This document shows positions 1-7,698 of a stretch of 17,798 nt of DNA, piece after piece. A program made the position numbers and the translations under genes. Below the pieces are notes generated by a model. That model saw nothing but the letters and a program-made list of their open reading frames with translations. It had not been told where the DNA came from and searched no databases. Where the stretch lies: the NCBI GenBank assembly GCA_964436935.1, contig CAYTES010000029.1, positions 1-17,798 of the forward strand, written 5' to 3'. This DNA is from CAYTES01 sp964436935. Its GTDB lineage: Bacteria > Patescibacteriota > Gracilibacteria > UBA1369 > UBA12473. Every line of letters begins with the position of its first letter. The stretch's first letter is position 1.

Positions 1-1
1 C

Positions 2-1534
2 TTTGCACTGGCGGAAAAATTAAAAAATAGTGAGCGAAATGTGTACGCGTTGATGGGAGATGGCGAAGCGCAGGAAGGACAGGTGCATGAAATGATTCAT
101 TTTGCCGCGCACCATCATCTGGACAATTTGATTCTTTTTGTGGATGCCAATAAGGTTCAACTCACCGCGAGCTTAGCCGATATCTTACCGTTGGATTTAC
201 GAAAATTATTTGAAGCCGCGGGATGGAAAGTCTTGGAAGTCGATGCCCATAATCCCCAAGCCCTTTGGGCGACCTTGGGGGATGCGCATTCAATTTCCGG
301 CGCCCCGGTGGTGTTGATCGGGCATTCCGTGATGGGAAAAGGCGTGGAGTTCATGGAACCGGAAGGATTGGCGTCGAGAGCCACCTGGCATGGCAGCGCG
401 CCCAAAACCGAGCAGGTCAAGCCGGCCTTGAATGCCATGATTTTGGACAAAGCCGAAGAGGAACTTTTGGAACATTTTCGCGCTCAGATTCAATGGCATC
501 CCAAGCCAGCGGAATTCCCAAAACTCCTGAGCCCCCTTCCCCTCGATACCGGCACGCCCTTCACCTACGCCCCGGATGCTAAAATCGACTGTCGCACCGC
601 GTATGGGAAAGCACTGCTCGACCTCGCGCAGCGCAACCCGTCCATTCTCGCGCTGACGGCCGACCTTCGTGGCTCCGTGATGACCAAATTTGTATACGAG
701 AATCTTCCTAAACAGCATGTTGAGTGCGGCATTGCCGAACAGCACATGGTGTCTTTGTCGGGAGGGCTCAGCTTGAGCGGATTTACTCCATTCTGTTCCA
801 CATTCGGAGCCTTCATGACCAGCCGAGCGAAAGACCAAGCCCGCGTGAACGACATCAACCATACAAATGTGAAGATGGTGGCCACTCACTGCGGTCTTTC
901 CGTGGGTGAAGACGGACCGACCCATCAAGCCATCGACGACATGGGCTCCTTTGTAGGCCTACTCCACACCATGGTGATTGAGCCCGCGGATCCCAATCAA
1001 ACCGATCGCATCATTCGGTATGTGGCGTCGCATTATGGCAATTTTTATGTGCGGATGGGCCGGCATGCCTTTCCGATTCTCACCAAAGAAGACGGAACTC
1101 CTTTTTATGATGAATCTTATGAATACACCTACGGGCGTTGCGATGTGATTCGGCCCGGAAACCAACTTACCCTTGCGGCGAGTGGGGCCTTGGTGAGTGA
1201 AGCCGTGCAAGCGCGCGAACTCCTATTGAACTCACATCCTGAACTTTCCATCGAAATCGTGGCGGTATCTTCCCTCAAACAGTTTGATGATATCTTGAAG
1301 GCGTCGATTCGAAAAACGGGACGGGTTTTGACCTTGGAAGACCACAATATTTTATCCGGCTTGGGGTCTCAACTTGGGGTTTTTCTCCTCGAAAAAAAAA
1401 TCGCTGTAAAACAGTTCGAACGCATGGGGGTGTTGGAGTATCAACTGTCGGGAACCTGGAAAGACCTGTACCATAAAGTGGGCTTGGATGCGAAAGGCAT
1501 TGCGAAGCGCATTGTCGAAATGTTTAAGGCTTAA
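2..1534 (+). CDS. tkt: Transketolase, 5'-truncated by window edge
   Basis: Thiamine-diphosphate enzyme of the non-oxidative pentose phosphate pathway that moves two-carbon ketol units between sugar phosphates in the cytoplasm. The reading frame is open from base 2, so the GTG at 41 is an internal valine and the true start lies upstream. The TPP-binding motif begins GDGEAQEGQ (about nt 56) and reaches VDANK about 30 residues later. GKGV follows near nt 340. The pyrimidine-binding domain starts around RTAYGKALL (about nt 590) and holds ECGIAEQHM and the transketolase signature GEDGPTHQ. The C-terminal domain covers roughly nt 1100-1530. About 511 residues are visible; the family usually has about 620-670, so roughly the first 110-150 are missing. 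Both halves are fused in one chain, unlike the split archaeal type. A NYN-domain gene starts 11 bp after the stop. The family call is firm. Confidence 0.95.
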   Translation, partial: FALAEKLKNSERNVYALMGDGEAQEGQVHEMIHFAAHHHLDNLILFVDANKVQLTASLADILPLDLRKLFEAAGWKVLEVDAHNPQALWATLGDAHSISGAPVVLIGHSVMGKGVEFMEPEGLASRATWHGSAPKTEQVKPALNAMILDKAEEELLEHFRAQIQWHPKPAEFPKLLSPLPLDTGTPFTYAPDAKIDCRTAYGKALLDLAQRNPSILALTADLRGSVMTKFVYENLPKQHVECGIAEQHMVSLSGGLSLSGFTPFCSTFGAFMTSRAKDQARVNDINHTNVKMVATHCGLSVGEDGPTHQAIDDMGSFVGLLHTMVIEPADPNQTDRIIRYVASHYGNFYVRMGRHAFPILTKEDGTPFYDESYEYTYGRCDVIRPGNQLTLAASGALVSEAVQARELLLNSHPELSIEIVAVSSLKQFDDILKASIRKTGRVLTLEDHNILSGLGSQLGVFLLEKKIAVKQFERMGVLEYQLSGTWKDLYHKVGLDAKGIAKRIVEMFKA

Positions 1535-1545
1535 AGAATTTTCCC

Positions 1546-2079
1546 ATGAAAAATAAAAAAGAGAACAATTACGCGTTCATCGATAGTCAAAACCTGAACT
1601 TGAGCATTCAACAGCTGAAATGGAAGGTGGATTTTAAAAAATTCCGAAAATACCTCAGCGAAAAGTACCAGGTTAGTAAAGCGCTGCTGTTCATCGGCTA
1701 TGTCCCTGGCAATGAAGATCTGTATCTGTTCCTTCAGAATGCCGGATTCATTTGTGTTTTCAAACCCACCTTGGTCTATAATACCGATCAAATCAAAGGA
1801 AACTGCGACGCGGAAATGGTGCTCCATGCCATGATCGAGTATCCCCATTATGATCAAGCCGTGATTGTCACCGGGGATGGTGATTTTCACTGCTTGGCGG
1901 ACTATCTCATCAAACAAAACAAGCTCAAAAAAATATTGATCCCCAATCAACGAAAATATTCCGCCCTGTTGAAACGGTTCGATTCGGGCCTTCTTGGCTT
2001 TATCAGCGATCTACGCTCCAAGCTGGCGTACAGAGCACGCGCCAAAAAAGAAAAGAACCCCGTAAGGACGGGACCTTAA
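1546..2079 (+). CDS. NYN domain (LabA/DUF88-like, PIN-fold) protein
   Basis: A 177-residue protein of the NYN family, a PIN-like nuclease fold thought to act on RNA in many members. Visible motifs are an N-terminal strand with the first conserved acidic residue (AFIDSQNL, residues about 10-17), a central KGNCDAEMVLHAM holding the second acidic patch, and VTGDGDFHCLADYL holding the third. These are the acidic positions expected to bind metal. The tail is basic (RARAKKEK), which fits nucleic-acid binding. The gene starts 11 bp after the transketolase stop and is probably co-transcribed with it. No ribosome binding site is obvious. Which RNA it cuts, or whether it cuts at all, cannot be told from sequence; the metabolic neighbour gives no clear hint. 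Confidence 0.85.
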   Translation: MKNKKENNYAFIDSQNLNLSIQQLKWKVDFKKFRKYLSEKYQVSKALLFIGYVPGNEDLYLFLQNAGFICVFKPTLVYNTDQIKGNCDAEMVLHAMIEYPHYDQAVIVTGDGDFHCLADYLIKQNKLKKILIPNQRKYSALLKRFDSGLLGFISDLRSKLAYRARAKKEKNPVRTGP

Positions 2080-2082
2080 AGG

Positions 2083-2125
2083 GCGCTTTTCGTGGTGATT
2101 CTGAATTTATTATAATCGAAAGCGC
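2083..2125. repeat. Imperfect inverted repeat in convergent gap
   Basis: GCGCTTTTCG (2083-2092) pairs with CGAAAGCGC (2117-2125) with one bulged T and a 24-nt AT-rich loop. It lies between the convergent NYN and metallo-beta-lactamase genes, where a shared terminator would be expected. There is no clean U-tract and the loop is long, so termination is only a guess. The rest of 2080-2205 shows no gene. Confidence 0.3.
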
Positions 2126-2205
2126 ATTAAAAATCAAATTTTAGTGTTTTTATCCCGGAAGAACCTGCTTAAAACCTCTCATTGAGCGCTGCGAATGAAA
2201 GTGGA

Positions 2206-3699
2206 TCAATTATTTGAGAGCGTGGAAAAAGTGGTGGTGGGCGCCCCCTGCCACTCCATGGTCACCATGTCGACCGTTTTAACGGTAGGTTCCTCCGCAG
2301 AAAGGGTGTGGGTTTCGCCCAAGTGAGGGATCACCACGTTCGTCACGCCATTTTCCGCCAAAAAGACCTTCAGTGATTCTTGTTGGTCTTCTTCCCCGTG
2401 AACGAGAAAGGTTTGTTTGAGCCCTTTGATTTTGGTGATGTAGTCGATGAGGTCGCTCCGATCGGCATGCCCTGAAAACGCATCGATGTTTTCGATCCGC
2501 GCCTTTACATGATAGTCATCCCCAAAAATTTTAACAAGTTTATTGCCGTCGATCAGTTTACGTCCCAACGTGTGTTGCGCCATGAATCCGACCCCCAAAA
2601 CCGTGTTACGAGGATCTTCAATATTATTTTTAAGATGATGCAAGATGCGCCCAAACTCACACATGCCCGAGGCGGAAATGAGGATCATTGGAACTTTACT
2701 TTCATTGATTTTCTTGGAGTCCTCGACATCGGAAATGTACCGCAGGCGCCCGAATCCGAACGGATTGTCCCTTTTTTCCAGGAACTCTTTTTGAGCCTCA
2801 TCATCAAAATCTTCCAGATGCATCCGAAACACTTCGGTGAGATTGCCGGAGAGGGGGCTATCGACCACAATGGGAAGGTTCTCCGGGATACGCTTGGCGT
2901 CAAAAAGGCGGTGCAGGGTGTACACAATTTCCTGCGTCCGTCCCAACGCAAATGCCGGAATGATGAGTTTTCCGCCTTTCGCGATCGTGTCATTGATGAT
3001 GCCGGCAAGCTTGTTCTCCACATCCACGATGGCTTCGTGCAGACGATTGCCATAGGTGGACTCGATCATCAAATAATCGACGGCGGGGATTTGATAGGGA
3101 TCTTTGAGGATGGGTAGATTTTTGCGACCAAGGTCGCCGGTGAACAAAAAAGTTTTGGTTTGACCGTCCTCCTCATCTTTTACAGTGAGATGGACAAGGG
3201 CGGAACCGAGAATGTGGCCGGAATTGAAAAGCGTCAGGGTGATGCCTGGAAAGATTTCGAACGGCTTTTCGTACGAGAGGCTATGGAAATAACTGAGGGC
3301 TTCTTCCGCATCTTCGGTGGTGTAGTCGGGCTGAACGGGCGGCTCTCCCCTTTTGAGTTTCTTCGCATTGATGTACTCAGCTTCCTTTTCCTGAATATGG
3401 GCACTGTCGAGCAACATGTACATACACAGATCACGCGTTGCAAAGGTGGTATAAATGGGCCCCTGAAATCCTTCCTTGACCAGCCGTGGCAGTCCTCCGC
3501 TGTGATCGATGTGCGCATGAGATAAAATCACCATATCGATCTCTTTCGGGTCAAATCCAAAGGTGCGATTTTTGTCTTCGGCTTCTTTGCGGTGGCCCTG
3601 AAAAAGACCGCAATCGAGAAGGATTTTCTTGCCGTTGACTTCGAGTAGATGGCGGGAGCCGGTGACTTCGCGCGCGGCGCCGTGAAAGGTGATTTTCAT
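2206..3699 (-). CDS. Beta-CASP metallo-beta-lactamase RNase (CPSF/YSH1-like)
   Basis: A 497-residue RNA-processing metallo-beta-lactamase of the beta-CASP group, related to bacterial MBL-fold exo/endoribonucleases and archaeal/eukaryotic CPSF subunits. The zinc-binding motif HAHIDH is at residues 61-66. Further ligands are H162 in SGHILGSA and D189 in TGDLGR. The beta-CASP insert starts near STYGNR (214-219), contains FALGRTQEIVY (250-260), and includes ISASGMCEFGRILHHL (341-356). The returning MBL part has SGHADRSDL (H411) and the RMMBL-type HGEEDQ (H434). All catalytic positions are present, so the protein should be an active zinc nuclease. Length fits the family (about 430-550). It converges on the NYN gene and has its own upstream promoter. 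No signal peptide is seen, so it should be cytoplasmic. Its exact RNA substrate is unknown. Confidence 0.93.
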   Translation of the reverse strand: MKITFHGAAREVTGSRHLLEVNGKKILLDCGLFQGHRKEAEDKNRTFGFDPKEIDMVILSHAHIDHSGGLPRLVKEGFQGPIYTTFATRDLCMYMLLDSAHIQEKEAEYINAKKLKRGEPPVQPDYTTEDAEEALSYFHSLSYEKPFEIFPGITLTLFNSGHILGSALVHLTVKDEEDGQTKTFLFTGDLGRKNLPILKDPYQIPAVDYLMIESTYGNRLHEAIVDVENKLAGIINDTIAKGGKLIIPAFALGRTQEIVYTLHRLFDAKRIPENLPIVVDSPLSGNLTEVFRMHLEDFDDEAQKEFLEKRDNPFGFGRLRYISDVEDSKKINESKVPMILISASGMCEFGRILHHLKNNIEDPRNTVLGVGFMAQHTLGRKLIDGNKLVKIFGDDYHVKARIENIDAFSGHADRSDLIDYITKIKGLKQTFLVHGEEDQQESLKVFLAENGVTNVVIPHLGETHTLSAEEPTVKTVDMVTMEWQGAPTTTFSTLSNN

Positions 3700-3720
3700 A
3701 GAAAGTGGGTAAGCAAGTTT

Positions 3721-3740
3721 AAATCTTATTATTATAGCAT
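3721..3740 (-). promoter_or_regulatory. Extended -10 promoter for the beta-CASP RNase gene
   Basis: On the minus strand TGC-TATAAT (3739-3731) is a textbook extended -10 box. No good -35 lies 17 bp upstream (TAGGAT). Predicted transcription starts about 25 nt before the ATG at 3699. The 16-bp stretch TATAATAATAAGATTT (3736-3721) is identical to the one at 6284-6269. Confidence 0.6.
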
Positions 3741-3802
3741 AAAATCGATGGTAATCCTAGCTGCGGATGCTTCCAAGGGGTACATCTTTAGATGCGTGAC
3801 TC

Positions 3803-4006
3803 CTACAGGCTTTTTAGTCCACTTAGAATTTGCTCGGGATCATCCTGAAACTTTTTTTCGTCCATTTCTCTTTTTTGCTGTTGCGCGTTTTTCTTTTCTC
3901 CCACAATGAGATGCTTGACCTTGTCCATTTGAGCATCAAAACGGGAAAGGATTTTGTTCAATTCGTCCAGAAATTCTCGATTGGTGAATAGATTGAGTGA
4001 TTTCAT
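3803..4006 (-). CDS. Small helical protein, 67 residues, unknown
   Basis: I do not recognise a family. The protein is almost wholly predicted helix, with heptad-like hydrophobic spacing in FLDELNKILSRFDAQMDKVKHLI (residues about 12-34, pattern noted only) followed by a very charged KKNAQQQKREMDEKKF segment. It has no cysteines, signal peptide or membrane segment. It starts 9 bp after the stop of the 286-residue SH3-like gene and is the last gene of the minus-strand run, so translation is likely coupled. No Shine-Dalgarno site precedes it. Similar size and helical character link it to the 68- and 75-residue proteins of the same run; it may be a partner of the large coiled-coil proteins, which is inference. 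Confidence 0.6.
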   Translation of the reverse strand: MKSLNLFTNREFLDELNKILSRFDAQMDKVKHLIVGEKKNAQQQKREMDEKKFQDDPEQILSGLKSL

Positions 4007-4015
4007 GAGAGAATT

Positions 4016-4876
4016 TTAGCTTGTAGGACCTGGTGGAGCCGGTTGGTCTCCATTCGCGACTCGAGACCCCGGCGGGGTCGAAGGATTGACTTCTTTCAGA
4101 TAAGATTTATCCGCGCCATCCTCCCCTCGTGTTTTTACGGTCACCCAAGCCTCCTGGTCGATAAGTTTTGCCCAAACATCTCCGTTGGGTTGGTATTGTT
4201 GTGTCGAGGTATCGAGAAGGATCAGCTCACCCGGCGCAAGCGATTTTAAGGTCGTGGCATTCCGCTCCGGTGTACTTTTCAAGTCGATAGGGAGATCCAC
4301 GCGCAATTGCAACGGAGTCGATTTTTCAATCGGTGCTTCCGGCGCCTTCAAGTAGGCGTCAGCACCTTCTTTTGAGATCTTGAGATAGGCCACATAGCCA
4401 ATTTTCTCTCCTTTAGAATCAAGCACGGAGGTCCAACGATACCCGTCTTTTTCGAGACTGACTCTTGAATCAATGGTTACTTTTTCACCATCCTTAATCA
4501 CTCCCGCACTTTGGTTTTTGAGCCCTGGAGCTTTTCTCAAATGGATGCCTCTGCCGTCTTTGGTTTCCACTTGAAGCGGGGTCCCTTTATAGAGCTTAGC
4601 CTCCCTTTTCTCCGGATTCAATCTCTGATAAATCGCCACCAATGCTTTCACTTCACCCTCAGCGGTTTGTCGTACTTCAAAAATACGTCTATCTCCTTCT
4701 TTAGAAGATTCAACTCCCCCATCCCGAATATGGGCTAAAGCAAATTGCTGCGCTTCACGACCGCAATCGGCAGGAGATTTAATTTCTAAAGACTTTAATT
4801 TGTCTTTTTGATCTGGTTTTATTTCCAGGCCTTTTGAGTCGTGTTCATTGGGACCGTCCGGGCCGTAGGAAGGCAT
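4016..4876 (-). CDS. Protein with two predicted bacterial SH3-like domains
   Basis: A 286-residue protein. Residues 1-90 are charged and mostly helical. Residues about 95-168 resemble a bacterial SH3 barrel: HLRKAPGLK (112-120, the usual RxxPs-type start), GVIKDGEKVTI, then YRWTSVLDSKGEKIGYVAYLKI (the usual W-x-V, G-x-V ending). Residues about 188-263 look like a second, more divergent copy, with LKSTPERNATTLKSLAPGE, then NGDVWAKLI and AWVTV. The tail is Pro/Gly-rich (PSTPPGSRVANGDQPAPPGP). SH3b domains often bind cell-wall peptides or proteins, but there is no signal peptide or membrane segment, so export would need another route or the role is intracellular. It lies 44 bp after the 75-residue gene and 9 bp before the 67-residue gene in one run. 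The SH3 call rests on pattern, not on a search. Confidence 0.65.
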   Translation of the reverse strand: MPSYGPDGPNEHDSKGLEIKPDQKDKLKSLEIKSPADCGREAQQFALAHIRDGGVESSKEGDRRIFEVRQTAEGEVKALVAIYQRLNPEKREAKLYKGTPLQVETKDGRGIHLRKAPGLKNQSAGVIKDGEKVTIDSRVSLEKDGYRWTSVLDSKGEKIGYVAYLKISKEGADAYLKAPEAPIEKSTPLQLRVDLPIDLKSTPERNATTLKSLAPGELILLDTSTQQYQPNGDVWAKLIDQEAWVTVKTRGEDGADKSYLKEVNPSTPPGSRVANGDQPAPPGPTS

Positions 4877-4920
4877 GTGTTTTGATTTTAAAATTCAGCT
4901 AGTAGCTGTCAACCAAATAA

Positions 4921-5148
4921 CTAAGCGGCTTTGAGCTGGTCGAGGATGTGCTCGGCGTCTTCGGATTTGCGAGTCATGTATTCAAATTTTTGTTTATGGA
5001 TGGTTTCAAGATGAGCCAATGTAGCAATAAACTCTTTCTCCATATCGTCCATATCCTTATAAAAGGATGTCAATAGTTGCTTTATTTTTTCATTTTGCTG
5101 TTGATTCTTTGCGGAACTATTTTGAGATTTATTTTTGATTTTTTTCAT
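4921..5148 (-). CDS. Small helical protein, 75 residues, unknown
   Basis: No family recognised. The first 20 residues are basic and Asn/Gln/Ser-rich (KKIKNKSQNSSAKNQQQNEK), probably disordered. The rest (about 22-73) is a predicted amphipathic helix rich in Glu/Lys with regularly spaced Leu/Met/Ile, suited to coiled-coil pairing. It has no membrane segment or signal peptide. It starts 29 bp after the stop of the 352-residue coiled-coil gene with an A-rich leader and no Shine-Dalgarno site. The position between two genes sharing an NGDVWA motif suggests it belongs to the same complex or pathway; that is inference. Confidence 0.6.
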   Translation of the reverse strand: MKKIKNKSQNSSAKNQQQNEKIKQLLTSFYKDMDDMEKEFIATLAHLETIHKQKFEYMTRKSEDAEHILDQLKAA

Positions 5149-5177
5149 TTTATTGGAGTTTAAAAAAATAAATGTTT

Positions 5178-6236
5178 TTAGGCATTAAAACTAATATACC
5201 TATTCCCCTTGTATCTCACCGCAACATAGGTTCCTTTTGGTTTTCCATCTTTATCCGCCACTTGTGCCCATACATCGCCATTGCTTTTTTGAATAAAGGG
5301 AGTTACCAATTTTACTTCTTGCTGGGGAGGAATAACCGTCTTGGCTTCCCCTGAGGCTCGAGGGCCCGAACGTTCCTTCAATCCCACTAACGTTTTTCCC
5401 TTTTCTGTCGTTGGCTTTCCTTCTTTCCCTTCGACCAAAGCGGTTGCTGTATCGGCTTCCAGGTTTGCCGTACGTTGAGCCAGTTTTTCTTCATAGGTAT
5501 TCATTGCCGCGTCAAACGCTTCATAATCGGCCAATGAATCTTGAAAAAGCAGATCTTTAGTTTCTTTGAGAACGACGCTCTGTTTTTCTTGGCGTAAACG
5601 TTCTTTGTTGGCATTAGCCTTCTGGACATCTCCTTGGTGACGTTTTTGCGCCGCTAGTCTTTCGGCTTCTTCTTTTCTGAGAGCTTCCTGATAGCGATTG
5701 AGTCGAGCTTGGGCCGCTTCACGTGATTTTTGACCTTTTATTTCGGCTGCCGCTTGGCGTTCTTGCGCCAATTGAGCGGCTAAGTCCATTTTAGCTTGTC
5801 TGATTTGGTTATCGAGTCGACTAACCGTTGCTGCTTGCCCTTGTATTTCTCCCGGTAATTCCGTTTTGCTTCTTAACAATTCTCTAAATGTTGCTTCTCT
5901 ACTCGTATAATTAGCAACAACGCTTTGCAAACGTTGTTGCTCAGCAGGATCAACATCTCGCTGTACTTCCATAGCTTTCAATTCGGAACGAGCGACAGCT
6001 TTTTCTTTTAAAGTTATCGCTAACTCCCTCGCCACACCGTCCAGTTGCTGTGTAACCTCGGTTAATTTTTTCTGCATTGCGCCCAAGCGGCTTACTTCAT
6101 ATACCCTTTCATTATTTTTTGCATCAATATTTTTTTGAATGTCCTGGCTTGAATGCGATTGTTCTTGATTTTTATAAATCAAATTATTCTTTGAATTTTG
6201 AATAAGGGTAGAGGCAAAATTTTTCATGACTTGCAT
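5178..6236 (-). CDS. Long coiled-coil protein with SH3-like C-terminus
   Basis: A 352-residue protein of unknown function. Residues about 1-35 are Asn/Gln/Ser-rich. Residues about 45-265 are an Ala/Gln/Glu/Lys/Arg-rich coiled coil, broken near 98-100 (DPA) and 128-130 (PGE). A flexible Gly/Lys/Thr linker (265-305) leads to a compact C-terminal part (about 305-352) with VKLVTPFIQKSNGDVWAQVAD and GTYVAVRYKGNRYI. The NGDVWA motif (319-324) matches residues 231-236 of the 286-residue protein in the same run, so this looks like part of an SH3-type barrel. There is no convincing signal peptide. The gene has its own consensus promoter inside the preceding gene's 3' end. Coiled coil plus terminal binding module suggests a structural or scaffold role. 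Homologues cannot be named from the sequence alone. Confidence 0.7.
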   Translation of the reverse strand: MQVMKNFASTLIQNSKNNLIYKNQEQSHSSQDIQKNIDAKNNERVYEVSRLGAMQKKLTEVTQQLDGVARELAITLKEKAVARSELKAMEVQRDVDPAEQQRLQSVVANYTSREATFRELLRSKTELPGEIQGQAATVSRLDNQIRQAKMDLAAQLAQERQAAAEIKGQKSREAAQARLNRYQEALRKEEAERLAAQKRHQGDVQKANANKERLRQEKQSVVLKETKDLLFQDSLADYEAFDAAMNTYEEKLAQRTANLEADTATALVEGKEGKPTTEKGKTLVGLKERSGPRASGEAKTVIPPQQEVKLVTPFIQKSNGDVWAQVADKDGKPKGTYVAVRYKGNRYISFNA

Positions 6237-6278
6237 TTTTTGTTTGTTTTAAAAGAATAAAATTTTAGAAATCTTATT

Positions 6279-6308
6279 ATTATACGCCTCCTTTAACTGT
6301 TTTGTCAA
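6279..6308 (-). promoter_or_regulatory. Consensus sigma-70 promoter for the 352-residue gene
   Basis: On the minus strand TTGACA (6308-6303) and TATAAT (6284-6279) are both perfect and 18 bp apart. Predicted start of transcription is about 35 nt before the ATG at 6236. The -10 box overlaps the TAA stop (6282-6280) of the upstream 68-residue gene. The following bases repeat the 16-bp TATAATAATAAGATTT element (6284-6269). Confidence 0.8.
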
Positions 6309-6486
6309 AAATATTCCCTTCATTCCATCCGGCCAGCTCTCGCACTCTTTCTTTTTTCTCGGCATAAAACCGCGCGCCGCGGATAAAAATCTTTACATCC
6401 GCCTTCACTCCATTCACGCGTTCATCCATTTGTGCTTTTCTTTTTTTTAATTGATCAAGCGCCTCTGCATAATTGAGATCGGACAT
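6280..6486 (-). CDS. Small helical protein, 68 residues, unknown
   Basis: No family recognised. Residues 1-50 are predicted helix with many charges (LDQLKKRKAQMDERV, then FYAEKKERVRELAGW). The end (WNEGNIFDKTVKGGV) looks less helical. No signal peptide or membrane segment. It starts 12 bp after the 389-residue gene's stop, so the two are probably one transcript. Its last codons carry the promoter of the next gene: the C-terminal Gly-Gly-Val-stop is encoded by bases that form the spacer end and -10 box. It belongs to the set of three small helical proteins in this run. Confidence 0.6.
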   Translation of the reverse strand: MSDLNYAEALDQLKKRKAQMDERVNGVKADVKIFIRGARFYAEKKERVRELAGWNEGNIFDKTVKGGV

Positions 6487-6498
6487 AGTAAGAGTGGA

Positions 6499-7668
6499 TT
6501 AAGCGGCTAATAAATGTGACATCTGATTCAACTGCGCTTTGTAGCTTTCTCTTCGTTGGAGCAATGCGACCAAAATCGGGTCACTTCTCCGCTGCTCTTC
6601 ATAATATTCTCTGGCTTCAGTGATTTTATTTGCAGAAGCTCCTTGAGAGACTAAATCCTTTACTCTTTTTCTCAAAGGATCAAATCTGAACTCTTCCGAT
6701 TTAATGCGTTGACCCAATTGAGTTATTGATCCTTTGAGTTTTTCGCAATACGGTTCCAAGCGTTGCTTGAACACCTCTTTCATCAATGATCCCAGCTCTT
6801 CTTTCATTTTTTCGCCATACTCACGGGCAATTCGTTGTTCTTCTTCCGAAATGGTCGACTGAGCCAATTCTTTCGCCATCAAATCAATACTTTTATAATA
6901 GTTTTCTCCCACTTGCACTCCCCACGTTCCGCTTTGAATTATTTCCTCATCCTGAACTTGATTGATAATGCTCATAACATTTAAATTTTCTCGTTGAAAT
7001 GCGCTAATTTGATCGGATATTTTTCGATGTTGCGCCAAATACTCAACCATTTGCGATTGTTCACCGCCCTCGAAATGCGGCCGCGGTTTTCGAGCATTAT
7101 GTATTTTAACCAACGCTTCCATTTTGGCATCTAGCTTGTTTTTTTCAACCTTCAATTCATGGTATTCCCTTGTTTTTTGTTCATGATCGGGATGTTCTTT
7201 TTTTGCTTTTGCCACTTTCATTTTCAATTCACTCAGTGCCTGTTGCTTGAATTGAGCGCGAAAAACCTGTTCTTCCGCTCGATTCACATCAGCTTGATCC
7301 TCGGCGTAAGCCTCCGGATCCATCACCGTATTGTACTCCTCTAATAACATCTCCTTTTCTTCCGGGGAAACGCCCATTTGATCCAAGACTTGAGTCAAGG
7401 CCACCTCTCCGTCTTCAATACACTTCAATGTTTCCTGTTGGCATTCTTTCTCCAACGCCTTGAGTGCCTTTTCCAGTTCGTCCGTAAGTTGCTTGGGGTC
7501 TTCTTGACACTGTTCCAATCGACGCAGGAGTTCTTCAAATTGACTGGGGGCCGAATCTTTTTTTTCCGTTTTTTCCGATGCCACTCGATGATGTTCCGGT
7601 CCGACATTCTTAAAAATCAGACTCGACGAACTGAATTTGAATGACGAACATGAAAAGGTGAATTTCAT
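6499..7668 (-). CDS. Large charged coiled-coil protein, 389 residues, unknown
   Basis: First gene of the minus-strand run; I do not recognise it. The N-terminus (residues 2-20) is unusual, Phe/Ser-rich with alternating Phe and Ser/Lys (KFTFSCSSFKFSSSSLIF). It lacks the hydrophobic core of a Sec signal. The remainder is Glu/Lys/Gln-rich predicted helix in several blocks: about 40-95, 120-195 (FRAQFKQQALSELKMKVAK region), 205-235, 265-335 and 345-385. A short non-helical part, SGTWGVQVGENYY, lies near 245-257. Cysteines are few and scattered. The protein is predicted soluble. It starts shortly downstream of a TATAAT box, with only about 18 nt of leader and no Shine-Dalgarno site. Divergent from the HATPase gene across a 200-bp gap. 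Confidence 0.7.
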   Translation of the reverse strand: MKFTFSCSSFKFSSSSLIFKNVGPEHHRVASEKTEKKDSAPSQFEELLRRLEQCQEDPKQLTDELEKALKALEKECQQETLKCIEDGEVALTQVLDQMGVSPEEKEMLLEEYNTVMDPEAYAEDQADVNRAEEQVFRAQFKQQALSELKMKVAKAKKEHPDHEQKTREYHELKVEKNKLDAKMEALVKIHNARKPRPHFEGGEQSQMVEYLAQHRKISDQISAFQRENLNVMSIINQVQDEEIIQSGTWGVQVGENYYKSIDLMAKELAQSTISEEEQRIAREYGEKMKEELGSLMKEVFKQRLEPYCEKLKGSITQLGQRIKSEEFRFDPLRKRVKDLVSQGASANKITEAREYYEEQRRSDPILVALLQRRESYKAQLNQMSHLLAA

Positions 7669-7682
7669 CTTTTGAATTTATA

Positions 7683-7698
7683 AAATCTAGTTATTATA
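7683..7698 (-). promoter_or_regulatory. Probable -10 region for the 389-residue gene
   Basis: TATAATAACTAGATTT on the minus strand (7698-7683) differs from the element at 3736-3721 and 6284-6269 by two bases. It starts with a perfect TATAAT. The -35 is weak. Predicted leader is about 18 nt. Confidence 0.5.

Noticed and set aside
41..1534. GTG at 41 as the transketolase start
   Set aside because: The frame is open to base 2 with family-like sequence and the TPP motif would lie only a few residues in; the gene is cut by the window edge.
3782..3793. CATCT-TT-AGATG inverted repeat after the 67-residue gene as terminator
   Set aside because: Stem of five bases, two-base loop and no T-tract on either strand.
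3803..6486. Small helical proteins as WXG100/ESX-type secreted proteins
   Set aside because: They are 67-75 residues, lack a W-x-G turn at mid-length, and no FtsK/EccC-type ATPase gene is present.
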